Assembly: GCA_021834865.1 (NCBI GenBank)
Contig: JAKBRD010000008.1
Coordinates: 1 to 29,890, forward strand
DNA from: Microcaldota archaeon
Lineage (GTDB): Archaea; Micrarchaeota; Micrarchaeia; Micrarchaeales; Micrarchaeaceae
Direction of reading: 5' to 3'
DNA: 29,890 bases
The notes beneath the pieces are model-generated. The model had not been told where the DNA came from and did not search any database. It worked only from the letters and a program-made list of their open reading frames with translations. The first letter of the stretch is position 1. Each line of letters starts with the position of its first letter. Position numbers and translations under genes: made by a program. Of the stretch, positions 21,397 through 29,870 are shown in pieces.

Positions 21397-22785
21397 TCAT
21401 ATGTTAAGCTTTTCTGCAATTCCGTGATATACGACAAGGGCGTATTGCACGGGAATGTCTTTCGAATAGAGCTTGCACTGGCTCTTTTTTATGTCCTTGG
21501 TAAAAAGGAACTTCTTGTCGGAGATAATCTTTGAAAGCATGTCATTCACGTCTATGTATTTTGGCTTTTCCAATGCGACTAGCCTTGTGCCATCTACGCT
21601 AATCTTCATCTGTCCGCCATGTTTTCTTATAAATTCGTCAGCGGCAACCCTTATGGTAACGTCAGGGCCCATTATCCTCCTTATTCCAAGCTTCTGCATA
21701 TTGTGCAGTATGGCTATCGTCCCCATGCCCGATTCTATCCTTGAAAACGAAATGGTTATGTTCAAGCCGTTCGTGTCTGCTTCGTGCTCTATCCTGTTTT
21801 TCAGTTTTTCAAGCTGCGGCCATAGGGTATCTTCGGATATGCTGCTTAGCTTGAAGCACAGGGCATCAAGCTGCAGCCCGCTGGCTTTTACGAACTTGGA
21901 CAGCTGCGATGCCTTTTTGTCATCAGAATATTTGAACCCGTAGAACGCGCTTTCGGAAGGGTTTGACAGCAAATTCCTTGCCAGGAGCATCAGCCTGGAG
22001 ATAGATTCCGAGGATACGCTGGCAGCCACATTCCTGTTTTGATCCGTCGGGTCTATGACTATGAGCGGGGAGTTGAATCTTCTCTGCTCCTCCTTCGGTA
22101 CTGAAGCTCCGGAGAGCTCAATATTTGCCTTTACGTCTATAAACAATGGAAGTTTCGATGATGAAATGCCCTCCAGAAGCGCGAGCATGCTTTTGTAATG
22201 CGCCATCAGCAGCTCGCACAGATAGCCTGAGAATGCGTGCCTGCTTGATTCCGCACCGTATATGTTGTGGCGTTGGAGCAGGTATTTTAAGATCCTTACT
22301 TCATCCTTCTGCCTGTCATTCAGGTTTTCCAGCACGAAGATATTATGGAGCTGCGTGCGGTCCACAGAGCTGCCCCTCTCGCTGGAGTCCCTGATTTTGA
22401 ATGCCGGAACTATGTCGGCATATATGCCCCTTTTCTCATTCTTGAGCTTCAGGTATGGGTGCTCTGCATAGTTTATTTCGTAGCTCTCCCCGCGGCTTTT
22501 CAGTACTGCCTTCTTGGCAAGCTTTATGGCGTCTTCTTCCATCTTCCGCTCTTCGAGATATTTCGGAAATAGCAGGAATATGTCTATGTCTGATTTTCCC
22601 CTTATCTGGGTGCCGCGAGCCACAGAGCCGGCCAGTATTATCTCTACATCCTTCGGCATTACCGCTTTGAGCCTTCCCATGAGCTCATTTGAATATTCGT
22701 TGAGGTCATCTATTTCGCTTTTGGTAGGGACTATATCCTTGAGTATCCTGCCAAAAAGAGTTTCCAGCGATGCTTTATTAACCAT
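21397..22785 (-). CDS. cca: Archaeal CCA-adding enzyme (class I tRNA nucleotidyltransferase)
   Basis: Adds CCA to tRNA 3' ends; needed because none of the five tRNA genes here encodes it. The 462-residue protein has the class I catalytic motif GSVARGTQIRGKSDIDIF, with GS at 53-54, D66 and D68, and the third acid in YADIVPAF (D124). VLENLNDRQKDEVRILKYLL and the Tyr-rich ESSRHAFSGYLCELL segment follow; the RNA-binding body and tail domains fill the rest. Length and order match archaeal CCA enzymes. It converges on the Fap7-like gene with a three-base gap and is divergent from the J-domain gene, with about 50 bases between their starts. Confidence 0.95.
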   Translation of the reverse strand: MVNKASLETLFGRILKDIVPTKSEIDDLNEYSNELMGRLKAVMPKDVEIILAGSVARGTQIRGKSDIDIFLLFPKYLEERKMEEDAIKLAKKAVLKSRGESYEINYAEHPYLKLKNEKRGIYADIVPAFKIRDSSERGSSVDRTQLHNIFVLENLNDRQKDEVRILKYLLQRHNIYGAESSRHAFSGYLCELLMAHYKSMLALLEGISSSKLPLFIDVKANIELSGASVPKEEQRRFNSPLIVIDPTDQNRNVAASVSSESISRLMLLARNLLSNPSESAFYGFKYSDDKKASQLSKFVKASGLQLDALCFKLSSISEDTLWPQLEKLKNRIEHEADTNGLNITISFSRIESGMGTIAILHNMQKLGIRRIMGPDVTIRVAADEFIRKHGGQMKISVDGTRLVALEKPKYIDVNDMLSKIISDKKFLFTKDIKKSQCKLYSKDIPVQYALVVYHGIAEKLNI

Positions 22786-22834
22786 AGAACCGGTATAATA
22801 TTGCAGCGATGGATTAAATTTTTATGCACTGTTG

Positions 22835-23632
22835 ATGAAAATGGCGTTTTCAGCTATAAAAAGCATAGGATCGATGTTCGGAAGAGGAAACGTTGAGAAA
22901 AAGGCCAGGGCCCTGAGCCGGAAGGCCACAGCCCTGGAGGAAGGCATCGACAAAGAGATTGAATATATCTTTCCAGGAAGTGAAGATGACAAGGACATAA
23001 AAAAGTATTTCTCCGCGCTTGGCATAAAGCCAACCTCAGACAAGACTAAGATAAGAAGTGCATATATAAGCAGGGCGAAGGAGTACCACCCAGACATAAG
23101 CAGGGAGGAAAATGCAGAAGAAATGATGAAGCTGGTGAACGAAGCTTATTCGGCCCTGAGCGAAAAGAGCCTCGGAGTTGGCAATTTGCGCGACGAGAAG
23201 AAGAGCGTTGCCGCGATGGAGAAGCTGGCGCTGGAGCTGTACATAAAGCTCAGGAATTCCGATTACGACAAAATGGTCGGCATTGCCAGAAGGGGAGTAA
23301 CAAAGCAGGAATTCAGCGCAATCGTGGCAGACTTCTGCGATTGGAACAAGAGGTTCAGCAGGGTAGAAAAAGCGATAACGGGAAGGCTTGACAAAAGGCT
23401 CAAGGCGCTCGAGAGGCACAAGCAGAAATGTGCTGGCTTCGAGCAAAAGATAAGCAGGGATAACCTTGATGCAATGGCTTCGGCCAACAGGTGCATAAGC
23501 GGCATAAACGAGTCCTTGAGAAAAGGCTACACCGTAAGGTCGTATGCGGATATTGCATTTGCCAATGCCAGGGAAAGGATAATGCCGATAGAGCAAAAGC
23601 AGAAGGAAATCCTTTACAAGAGCATAAGATGA
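22835..23632 (+). CDS. J-domain protein with helical C-terminal region
   Basis: A 265-residue protein with a J domain at about 55-110: KKYFSALGIKPTSDKTKIRS, then the hallmark HPD at 85-87 and VNEAYSALSE. It therefore likely stimulates an Hsp70 (DnaK), but it is not a DnaJ: the Gly/Phe linker, zinc fingers and substrate-binding beta domains are absent. An N-terminal segment of about 50 residues (AFSAIKSIGSMFGRG and a basic helix) precedes the domain. About 150 charged residues follow it, with coiled-coil character (KRFSRVEKAITGRLDKRLKA). ATG 22841 and TTG 22832 are other possible starts; the TATA-like TTAAAT near 22814 would favour a leaderless start at 22841. Confidence 0.82.
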   Translation: MKMAFSAIKSIGSMFGRGNVEKKARALSRKATALEEGIDKEIEYIFPGSEDDKDIKKYFSALGIKPTSDKTKIRSAYISRAKEYHPDISREENAEEMMKLVNEAYSALSEKSLGVGNLRDEKKSVAAMEKLALELYIKLRNSDYDKMVGIARRGVTKQEFSAIVADFCDWNKRFSRVEKAITGRLDKRLKALERHKQKCAGFEQKISRDNLDAMASANRCISGINESLRKGYTVRSYADIAFANARERIMPIEQKQKEILYKSIR

Positions 23633-23656
23633 TTCGGAAAGTTTTTTATTATGCAG

Positions 23657-23664
23657 ATATAAAT
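23657..23664 (+). promoter_or_regulatory. TATA box for tRNA-Ala
   Basis: ATATAAAT centred about 23 bases before the first base of tRNA-Ala. Confidence 0.6.
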
Positions 23665-23682
23665 AATTGCAGCTTTATTTAA

Positions 23683-23754
23683 GGGCTCTTGGCTCAGTAG
23701 TAGAGCACCTCGTTCGCAACGAGGGGGTCGCGGGTGCGAATCCCGCAGAGTCCA
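23683..23754 (+). tRNA. tRNA-Ala (anticodon CGC)
   Basis: The acceptor GGGCTCT pairs with AGAGTCC and includes the G3-T70 wobble pair that marks alanine tRNAs, followed by discriminator A. The anticodon arm CCTCG-TTCGCAA-CGAGG gives CGC. The T arm GCGGG-TGCGAAT-CCCGC is perfect. There is no intron and no encoded CCA. The stop of a convergent orphan gene lies 15 bases beyond it. Confidence 0.95.
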
Positions 23755-23769
23755 TAAATTTTTATGCAA

Positions 23770-24570
23770 TCATTTCCTGAGTTCCCTGCCGTGGAGCTTT
23801 AGCTCAACGTCCATATCTCCTGAAAAGTCATCATCTGCAGGAAGCGAAAGCATGTATTGCCTGAATTCCTTTAGCTCTGACAGTATGCTTCTGGCCTCGT
23901 CAATGTGTTTGTTTGTATTTGTTTCTATATAATTTTTCTTTGATTCGAGCCAGTCTTCTAATTTTTCGAACTTTATGGAGCCAAAGTCTGAAAGCTCTTT
24001 TATCATGAACATGGCCTGTACAGTTTGAACCTGCCTGGAATCTTCGCCGTCCCTGACTGCGTATGCATATTCCTGGTGCTTTGAATAAAACTCTTTTCGC
24101 GAATTCTTGAGCACCTGTATATCGCGTCGCAGGTATTTCAGCATGCGGCCCTTTAGCATCTCGTCCTTTTCCTCGTTGGCTTTTTTGTATTCTTCATAAT
24201 AATCGTAGTTGGAAAAAAGCTCTCCGGCATGGCTATCGACTATGGCATTTATGTAGTTGTCTGCAAGGCGCCTTATTTCTGCGGTGCTGGAATCGTAAAT
24301 CAGCTTGTACAATGAGTTTATCGTGCTAAGAAGTTTGGATCCGTATCGCTCTATCTTTTCCAGGTATACTGCCGGCTCGTACATGAAGTCTTCGTTATAG
24401 TTCTCCAGCGATTTCAACGAAGTAATCAAAGACCTTATTCCAGACACCGAAGTCTTGAATTCCTGGCTTGCAGAAGCCTTCAGTTCGCCTATAGCTTTTT
24501 CCGCGTATTCAAAGCGCATATCGCGCGCTTTCGCTGAATAAAGGTTTTCATGAGTTTTTACGGTTCCCAC
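23770..24570 (-). CDS. Hypothetical helical/coiled-coil protein
   Basis: A 266-residue, highly charged protein that appears all helical. Heptad-like stretches occur at AEKAIGELKASASQEFK, LEKIERYGSKLLSTINSLYK, LKGRMLKYLRRDIQVLK and DEARSILSELKEFRQYML. It has no cysteines, no signal peptide and no membrane segment. I do not recognise a family; a structural or adaptor role would suit the composition but is a guess. It starts at an ATG at 24570 and is divergent from another helical orphan at 24644, so the pair share about 70 bases of promoter DNA. It ends 15 bases from tRNA-Ala. Confidence 0.75.
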   Translation of the reverse strand: MGTVKTHENLYSAKARDMRFEYAEKAIGELKASASQEFKTSVSGIRSLITSLKSLENYNEDFMYEPAVYLEKIERYGSKLLSTINSLYKLIYDSSTAEIRRLADNYINAIVDSHAGELFSNYDYYEEYKKANEEKDEMLKGRMLKYLRRDIQVLKNSRKEFYSKHQEYAYAVRDGEDSRQVQTVQAMFMIKELSDFGSIKFEKLEDWLESKKNYIETNTNKHIDEARSILSELKEFRQYMLSLPADDDFSGDMDVELKLHGRELRK

Positions 24571-24643
24571 CCTATCGCCTAAAAAGTTTTTGAACGTATT
24601 TTGTTTTTAAAGCTTTTGTATAAATTTTTATAAAGAATCAGAA

Positions 24644-25183
24644 TTGTTAGTTAGATTTAAGTATTATTGCAGCAGTTTTATCTTTGATGATTCTTTGGAA
24701 ATTACCTCAAAAAGCAACAACGAGATTGAAACTGCGCTTGACAGGATAAGAGATAACGAGGATAAAGTAATAAAAGCACATTCGTTTTTTTACAAGATAC
24801 TCAGAAAAGCCAATGCATATGACGAGAACAGCATAGCAAAGAGCCTTCTCGATGATTTTATGGCAATACGCAAAAACCGCGAAGCCGAATTTGAATACGC
24901 AAGCAGAAACATGCTGGACCCTGCAAAGCAATTTGAGCTCAACAAGCTTGACAAGCTTTATGGCAAGGAGTACTCTGCAAATATTTTCAGGTTGGAAAGT
25001 TCAGGGGACAACATAAATCAATTCCAGAACAGCCCATATACGGGAAACTTTCCCGGACAGACGATATATGTGTGCAGACACGTGCCGCATACGGAATCAA
25101 ATATAGAAAAGGCAGACAAAGTTGTTGGAATTGCAATAGAAGCATTGTTGGAAAAGCTTAAGCTCAAAAAAGAGCTTTTATAA
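24644..25183 (+). CDS. Hypothetical helical protein
   Basis: A 179-residue charged protein. The first two thirds are helical (NEIETALDRIRDNEDKVIKA, SIAKSLLDDFMAIRKNREAE, KQFELNKLDKLYGKEY). A polar loop rich in Asn, Gln, Gly and Pro (INQFQNSPYTGNFPGQ) and a final helix ending KLKLKKELL follow. No family was recognised. The start is uncertain: no ATG is available early, and TTG at 24644 follows a TATA-like TTTATAAAG at 24628-24636 by only a short distance, so the true start may lie slightly downstream. The CBS gene follows after 20 bases on the same strand and may be in the same operon. Confidence 0.6.
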   Translation: MLVRFKYYCSSFIFDDSLEITSKSNNEIETALDRIRDNEDKVIKAHSFFYKILRKANAYDENSIAKSLLDDFMAIRKNREAEFEYASRNMLDPAKQFELNKLDKLYGKEYSANIFRLESSGDNINQFQNSPYTGNFPGQTIYVCRHVPHTESNIEKADKVVGIAIEALLEKLKLKKELL

Positions 25184-25203
25184 TACTTAAACTCCATTGT
25201 TAG

Positions 25204-25623
25204 ATGAGCATGATGAACGGCAGTGACATAATAGTAGAAGACGCGATGACAAAGGATGTAGTCATAGCCAAGCCTAACGATTTGGTATCCAACATAGCAA
25301 AGCTTATGTCTGAGAAAGAGATAGGGTCGGTAATAGTTGTTGACGAAAACATGTATCCCCTCGGAATAGTTACTGAGGGAGACATAGTCAGGAACGTGAT
25401 AGCGGAAGACAAAGACCCAAAAACAACGGTTGCAAAGGATGTAATGACAACACCGGTCATAACAATAACCGATGATATAGAGCTTTCCTCCGCCGCCAGG
25501 CTTATGGCAGTCAAGCACATAAAAAAGCTCTGCATAGTCAGCCTTGATGGAAAGCTTAAGGGTATAATGACAGAAGGAGACGTAATAAAGCATGCAGGAT
25601 ATCTTATAAATCTGTTTAGATGA
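25204..25623 (+). CDS. CBS-pair domain protein
   Basis: A 139-residue protein made of two CBS domains and nothing else. The first repeat has VEDAMTKDVVIAKPNDLV and IGSVIVVDENMYPLGIVTEG; the second has AKDVMTTPVITITDDIELS and KKLCIVSLDGKLKGIMTEGD. Such stand-alone CBS pairs bind adenosine nucleotides or S-adenosylmethionine and sense energy state; the ligand here cannot be told. The conserved GIVTEGD and GIMTEGD ends of the repeats are intact. The ATG at 25204 is followed by two more Met codons, so the exact start may be three or four residues later. It lies 20 bases after the helical orphan. Confidence 0.92.
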   Translation: MSMMNGSDIIVEDAMTKDVVIAKPNDLVSNIAKLMSEKEIGSVIVVDENMYPLGIVTEGDIVRNVIAEDKDPKTTVAKDVMTTPVITITDDIELSSAARLMAVKHIKKLCIVSLDGKLKGIMTEGDVIKHAGYLINLFR

Positions 25624-25737
25624 AGAATTTTTGTTAGCGCAACATAAGCAATCCTGCAGCCTTGCGCATTGCGCTGTTTTCATTTTGTGATGGCTTCGCA
25701 CCCAAAAAAAGGCTTAATAATTCTTTGAGACAAAGAG

Positions 25738-26931
25738 GTGCAAGGTGTTGTTTTGCCAAGTATTATTTCAGAACTGGAAGAGACAGGTTTCAGGATACCC
25801 GATTTTAGAAATAGCAATCTTTCCCTGATGAAGGAGTTCGCAGAAGGGCGTGGAAGGCACCTTAAAAGCGGGAAAAAAAGAGTCGTGCTTATAATTGACG
25901 GGCTAGGCTATGATACCCTAGAAAAAGCCGCGAAGTCAGACAAAAAGCTTTCCGACTTTATAGGAAGAAACAGCCTGGAAAAGGCAAGCACAATGTTTCC
26001 TTCTTTTACGCCCTCCGTAATTATAAGCTTGAATTCAGGCAAGTATGTTTCGGAACACGGAATAGTCGGGGACTTTTTTTCAAAGGACTATGGCACCATG
26101 ATAAACCCGTTCAGGCTTTCCTGGATGCCATCAAGTGACGAGATAAATGGGCTGGCACCTATGCTCATGCCCAGGCCTTCTCTCCTGGAAAGGATACGCC
26201 TCAAAAAAAGATTTGTATATTTGATGAGAGATCAGGTCCTGGAAAAAGAGATGCGCAGCGCTTTCTGCAGCGGCGTCAGGTACGTGCCGCACACGGGAAA
26301 TGAAGACCTTTTCGTAGGCATAGAAGCACTGCTGAAAAAGGGCGACTTTGATTTCGCATATGCTTATACCGATGCGCTGGATCATTTCAGCCACAGGTAT
26401 TCCAAGAGCGGAAACGAAACCGTAAGATTGGTTGCAAGGCTTTTCAGGGACATAATGGAGCTTGAAGAAAAGCTCAGGAAATCGAATACCGAGCTCTTCA
26501 TCTTTTCCGACCATGGGCAGATAGTTGTCGACAGCAGGCTTAAGACCAATGTGTGGTGGGACGACGAGCTCATGAAATTTCTCGAGATGCCGGTTTTCGG
26601 CAACGGAAGGAGCTTTAACATGAAGATAGCCGATGGGAAAGAAAAGGGCTTCGAAGATTATTTCGAAAGAAAATACTCGAAGAAAGCTGTGCTTTTCGAT
26701 ACGGACGAATTGATAAAGGCAGGAATATTCGGAAGCAAGAATGTTTCCGAATTCGCCAGATACAACCTTGCTGACAAGACAGGAATTGCGCTGGGCAACA
26801 ACACGTTCAGCTTCAACGACTACAACAGGAGCAAAGGAAAGGCATCCAATCCGCGCATGAGCGAGAACAGGGGAACGCATGGAGGCATGAGCCCCGAAGA
26901 GATGGAGATACCTATACTAAAGGTAGGTTAA
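25738..26931 (+). CDS. Alkaline phosphatase superfamily phosphodiesterase/pyrophosphatase
   Basis: A 397-residue enzyme of the type I phosphodiesterase/nucleotide pyrophosphatase group. Metal and nucleophile motifs are visible in order: VVLIIDGLGYD with D54, MFPSFTPSVI with T91 as likely nucleophile, YTDALDHFSHRY near 210-220 with Asp and His ligands, IFSDHGQ near 255-260, and GTHGGMSPEE near the end with the last His. No signal peptide is seen, so it is probably cytoplasmic. The start is uncertain: GTG at 25738 or TTG at 25753, the latter with AAGGTG five bases before it. The gene converges with a one-base gap on a glycosyltransferase gene, and a second member of the superfamily lies just beyond that. 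Confidence 0.88.
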   Translation: MQGVVLPSIISELEETGFRIPDFRNSNLSLMKEFAEGRGRHLKSGKKRVVLIIDGLGYDTLEKAAKSDKKLSDFIGRNSLEKASTMFPSFTPSVIISLNSGKYVSEHGIVGDFFSKDYGTMINPFRLSWMPSSDEINGLAPMLMPRPSLLERIRLKKRFVYLMRDQVLEKEMRSAFCSGVRYVPHTGNEDLFVGIEALLKKGDFDFAYAYTDALDHFSHRYSKSGNETVRLVARLFRDIMELEEKLRKSNTELFIFSDHGQIVVDSRLKTNVWWDDELMKFLEMPVFGNGRSFNMKIADGKEKGFEDYFERKYSKKAVLFDTDELIKAGIFGSKNVSEFARYNLADKTGIALGNNTFSFNDYNRSKGKASNPRMSENRGTHGGMSPEEMEIPILKVG

Positions 26932-26932
26932 C

Positions 26933-28168
26933 TTAGAGTTTTCCGGAATCCAAAAGGTGTTTTATCGCAGAGGCATACGCGTCCATCTGCGCTTTCTTGC
27001 TGTATTCCTTGGCAATGTCGCCCGACAGCAAAATGAGCTCCTTCCTCTCCGCGCTATCGTATATCGCAATATTCATTTTTTCCCTGAGTTCTTCGATATC
27101 GTTGGGATTGAAGAGCAGGAGCCTTTTGCCAAACCTTGTCTTTATGTCCTTGTTTACCGCATTCTCCGAAAGCAGCAGAGGAACGCCGAAAGTTGCCGCT
27201 TCTATGAACGTGGCGTTGAACGATTCCCATATCGACGGAAGCACATACAGATCCGCTGAAGAGTAGTAATATGGCAGCATTTCTTCTTCAATCCTGCCCA
27301 CAACCATGATGCGTGGGTCTTCGGCTGCCATTTGGTCATATAATGGTCTTGACTTGCCGTCTCCGACTACGAGCAAGCGCATGTCTTCTCCCTTGGTTTC
27401 GGTAAAGGCTTTTATCAGGGCACTGACGTTCTTTTGGGCTTCCGCAAGCCTTCCCAAATACAGCACGATCTTCTTGCCGCTTATGCCGAGTTTTTGCTTG
27501 AAGCGTTCCAGTTGCGCCTTGCTTGGCCTGCTGCCCTCAAGCAGGGAGCTGCTGTGTATTATTTTTACGTTGCCATTGTATCTCTTCACTGCTTCGTACT
27601 GCTCTATGTTTAGGGCAATAACACCGTCGAAGAAGCTGAAGAACCTCCTTCTGGCCCTTTCCAGTCCAACGAATGGACCGGTGCCAAATGTCAGCTGCAT
27701 TATGTTGTAATCGAAAGCGCCCTCGTATTTGCCGGATGCGTTTGCATGCTCTATGTAGATTATTTTTGCCCTGGGCATTTTGGCCTTGAGCCTTTTTAAT
27801 ATCACGTAGTCCAGAATCGAGCTTGCCAGCACAACGTCAGGCTTGATTTTGGATACGAATGCCTCCATCTCTGAAGTGTTTATGCCCCTCAACGAATAGG
27901 ATGCGTAATATCCAGCCCTTACAAGCCTGTTCTCTATCAGACTCTGCAGCATGTGTCGCTCTCCAGCTTGCTTGAGAGCTTTCTGCTTGGACTCCTTGAG
28001 GAACATCGCGTTCTTGCTAGGGCCCCTGAAATAGTCGGTCATGTATCCCAGGTAAAAAGTTGTGATGCCGTGCTTGGGGAGCTCGTAGAATAGGTTTGCC
28101 GCAACCCTCTGTGCTCCGCCAACTGCGCCAAGCCTTGAGCTTGTATCGAATATCAATACCTTTGCCAT
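26933..28168 (-). CDS. Glycosyltransferase family 4 (GT-B fold)
   Basis: Transfers a sugar from an activated donor, probably a nucleotide sugar, to an unknown acceptor. The 411-residue protein has an N-terminal acceptor domain starting MAKVLIFDTSSRLGAVGGAQ, with the Gly-Gly-Ala-Gln loop typical of GT4. The donor domain has VLYLGRLAEAQKNVSALIKA, LLVVGDG and ADLYVLPSIWESFNATFIEA, which contains the E-x7-E motif, then GVPLLLSE. No membrane segment is obvious. The ATG at 28168 was chosen (a TTG lies just before); TAGGT precedes it. It starts eight bases after the stop of the upstream phosphohydrolase, so the two are one operon, perhaps for a surface glycan or glycolipid. Confidence 0.93.
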   Translation of the reverse strand: MAKVLIFDTSSRLGAVGGAQRVAANLFYELPKHGITTFYLGYMTDYFRGPSKNAMFLKESKQKALKQAGERHMLQSLIENRLVRAGYYASYSLRGINTSEMEAFVSKIKPDVVLASSILDYVILKRLKAKMPRAKIIYIEHANASGKYEGAFDYNIMQLTFGTGPFVGLERARRRFFSFFDGVIALNIEQYEAVKRYNGNVKIIHSSSLLEGSRPSKAQLERFKQKLGISGKKIVLYLGRLAEAQKNVSALIKAFTETKGEDMRLLVVGDGKSRPLYDQMAAEDPRIMVVGRIEEEMLPYYYSSADLYVLPSIWESFNATFIEAATFGVPLLLSENAVNKDIKTRFGKRLLLFNPNDIEELREKMNIAIYDSAERKELILLSGDIAKEYSKKAQMDAYASAIKHLLDSGKL

Positions 28169-28176
28169 CAAAAAAC

Positions 28177-29712
28177 CTAGAATATTGGCTTGTATCTTCT
28201 GTCGGTATCTATGCTGCAGTCGAAGTATTTAAGTATCGTTGGCGCCACGTTGTAAACATAAAGCTTGCTTTTTTCTATTTTCTTATAGTCTATGCGCATG
28301 TTGCTGGACAGTATCCCGAATATGCCGTTGCGGATGTGGTCCCCCCTTTTCGCCATTTCCGGTTCCATGAAGAGGTTGCCGCTCTTCTGATAGCCGAATG
28401 CGTCTATCAGATAGCCCGGCTTTATTTCTGCCATTACGTCAGGGGCTATGAATAGCTTTGTCCCCTCGTAATAATCGTCAGCATCGAATACGTTGACAAT
28501 AAGGTTCTTGCCGTCCTTTCCTTTTACCTGCGACAACTTGCGCATGAGCTCCTGCTTCAGTTTTTTCTTCTCCGTTTTCTTTACTATGCCGTGCTCGAAT
28601 CTGGAGTCGTTTATGAATATGGTGCATATTATGGTGTTCGCTATGCTGGCGAAAGCCTTGGTCCTGTGCATATCGTAGTCGAAATCATGAAGCCTTGTAT
28701 AGTCTTCCGAAGAAGCCCCCTTTAGCACCGCAGAGAACGCATCCTTGCTTAACCTCTTAAGCCCCTTCGGGAGCTTGTCGTAAAGCACCTTCCTGGACCC
28801 GCTCCTGTTCATGCTCTTTAGTATCTTCTCCCTCACTGAATACTTCATAGAGCTTATGGCGCTGGAATTGCTTATCGCCTGTTCGAGCTCAGGCTTTAGC
28901 TTGGCGTAGCCGTTGTTTATAAGCCAGCCGTTTATAAGGAATTTCTCTTTTATTGGCTGCGCCCCGTGGTCAGATACCATCATTATCGCAGCGCCTTCGC
29001 TCTCCGCCCGCTTTTCGAGCCAGACCAGGAATTCAGATATGCGCTCGTAGAGCGGCATGACGTAATCCTTCCATCCCTTGAGATTCAGCGAAAAGTGCTG
29101 GATCCTGTCTTCTTCTGTAAAGCATATGAATGCGAAATCGTAGTCCTTCTTGTTAAGCATCTCCATTGCCACGTTTGAGCGTTTTTTTATGCTCTCCTGG
29201 AACGCTTCCGAAGCCTGGGACAGCGTAATCTTTCCGGACTTTATGTCCGCTTCTATGTCCGGCTCTCCGGAAAAGCCGTTGCTTTCGGCTATTTTCTGCA
29301 CGTACTTGGAGCTGTACTTTGCCGGAAGAGGAAAACCAGTTATCATGTCTACGTTCTCGCTTTTTGTAGGCTTTACGAGCATGGCCGGAGTTATTATCAG
29401 GCTTTTGTAGCCATTCCTTGCGAGCTTCTCCCAGAATGGCTCTTTTATCTCCGGATTGTAGTATACGACAGACTTTGTATAGCTGGGCTCCATCTCCAAG
29501 AATTCTGGAACTCCATGGTCGCCAGGCCTGAAGCCGGTATAGATACTGGGCCACGAAGGCCCGGTCATTGGAGGCAGCGTGGACTCCATGTTGGTTAATG
29601 CACCATCCTTGAAAAAGCGACCGAAGCCCGACAGCTTGTATTTGTTGATGTTTTCCTTTATTAGCCATAATGGTGCTGCGTCTATGCCTACCAAATAAAG
29701 TTTTTTTCTCAT
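28177..29712 (-). CDS. Predicted AP-superfamily phosphohydrolase/phosphomutase
   Basis: A 511-residue enzyme of the alkaline phosphatase superfamily. It has YLVGIDAAPLWL with D11, the nucleophile region TLPPMTGPSWPSIYTG (T50 likely), FTEEDRIQHF near 205-215, MMVSDHGAQPIKEKF near 250, and KRGDHIRNGIFG near 475-485 carrying the last His ligand. These follow the order of archaeal proteins described as predicted AP-superfamily phosphohydrolases; the substrate is unknown. There is no signal peptide or membrane helix. The ATG lies about 24 bases from a TATA box, giving a leaderless mRNA. The glycosyltransferase follows after eight bases, which suggests a common role in glycan or lipid head-group metabolism. 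Confidence 0.88.
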   Translation of the reverse strand: MRKKLYLVGIDAAPLWLIKENINKYKLSGFGRFFKDGALTNMESTLPPMTGPSWPSIYTGFRPGDHGVPEFLEMEPSYTKSVVYYNPEIKEPFWEKLARNGYKSLIITPAMLVKPTKSENVDMITGFPLPAKYSSKYVQKIAESNGFSGEPDIEADIKSGKITLSQASEAFQESIKKRSNVAMEMLNKKDYDFAFICFTEEDRIQHFSLNLKGWKDYVMPLYERISEFLVWLEKRAESEGAAIMMVSDHGAQPIKEKFLINGWLINNGYAKLKPELEQAISNSSAISSMKYSVREKILKSMNRSGSRKVLYDKLPKGLKRLSKDAFSAVLKGASSEDYTRLHDFDYDMHRTKAFASIANTIICTIFINDSRFEHGIVKKTEKKKLKQELMRKLSQVKGKDGKNLIVNVFDADDYYEGTKLFIAPDVMAEIKPGYLIDAFGYQKSGNLFMEPEMAKRGDHIRNGIFGILSSNMRIDYKKIEKSKLYVYNVAPTILKYFDCSIDTDRRYKPIF

Positions 29713-29730
29713 GACAACGCCGAAGGATAT

Positions 29731-29739
29731 GGATATAAC
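29731..29739 (-). promoter_or_regulatory. TATA box for the phosphohydrolase-glycosyltransferase operon
   Basis: GTTATATCC on the minus strand, centred about 23 bases before the ATG at 29712, so the mRNA should start at the start codon. Confidence 0.55.
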
Positions 29740-29870
29740 GCATGCATAGCATGCAGATTGCGGATTAATGAATTGCTTATATCAAAAATTTAAAGCTTTG
29801 TGATATGTGGCTATTCACCGTGAATACTGCAGGGCCTTTATAGGAGAGTTTTGTAGTTGTTGCTACTTTT

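Noticed and set aside
25018..25701. Open frame of 227 codons on the minus strand rich in Tyr and Cys
   Set aside because: Antisense to the CBS gene and the end of the helical orphan; its composition is that of a reverse-strand shadow.
26131..26880. Long open frame of 249 codons on the minus strand
   Set aside because: It lies wholly inside the phosphodiesterase gene on the other strand, whose motifs are clear; the antisense translation shows no family features.
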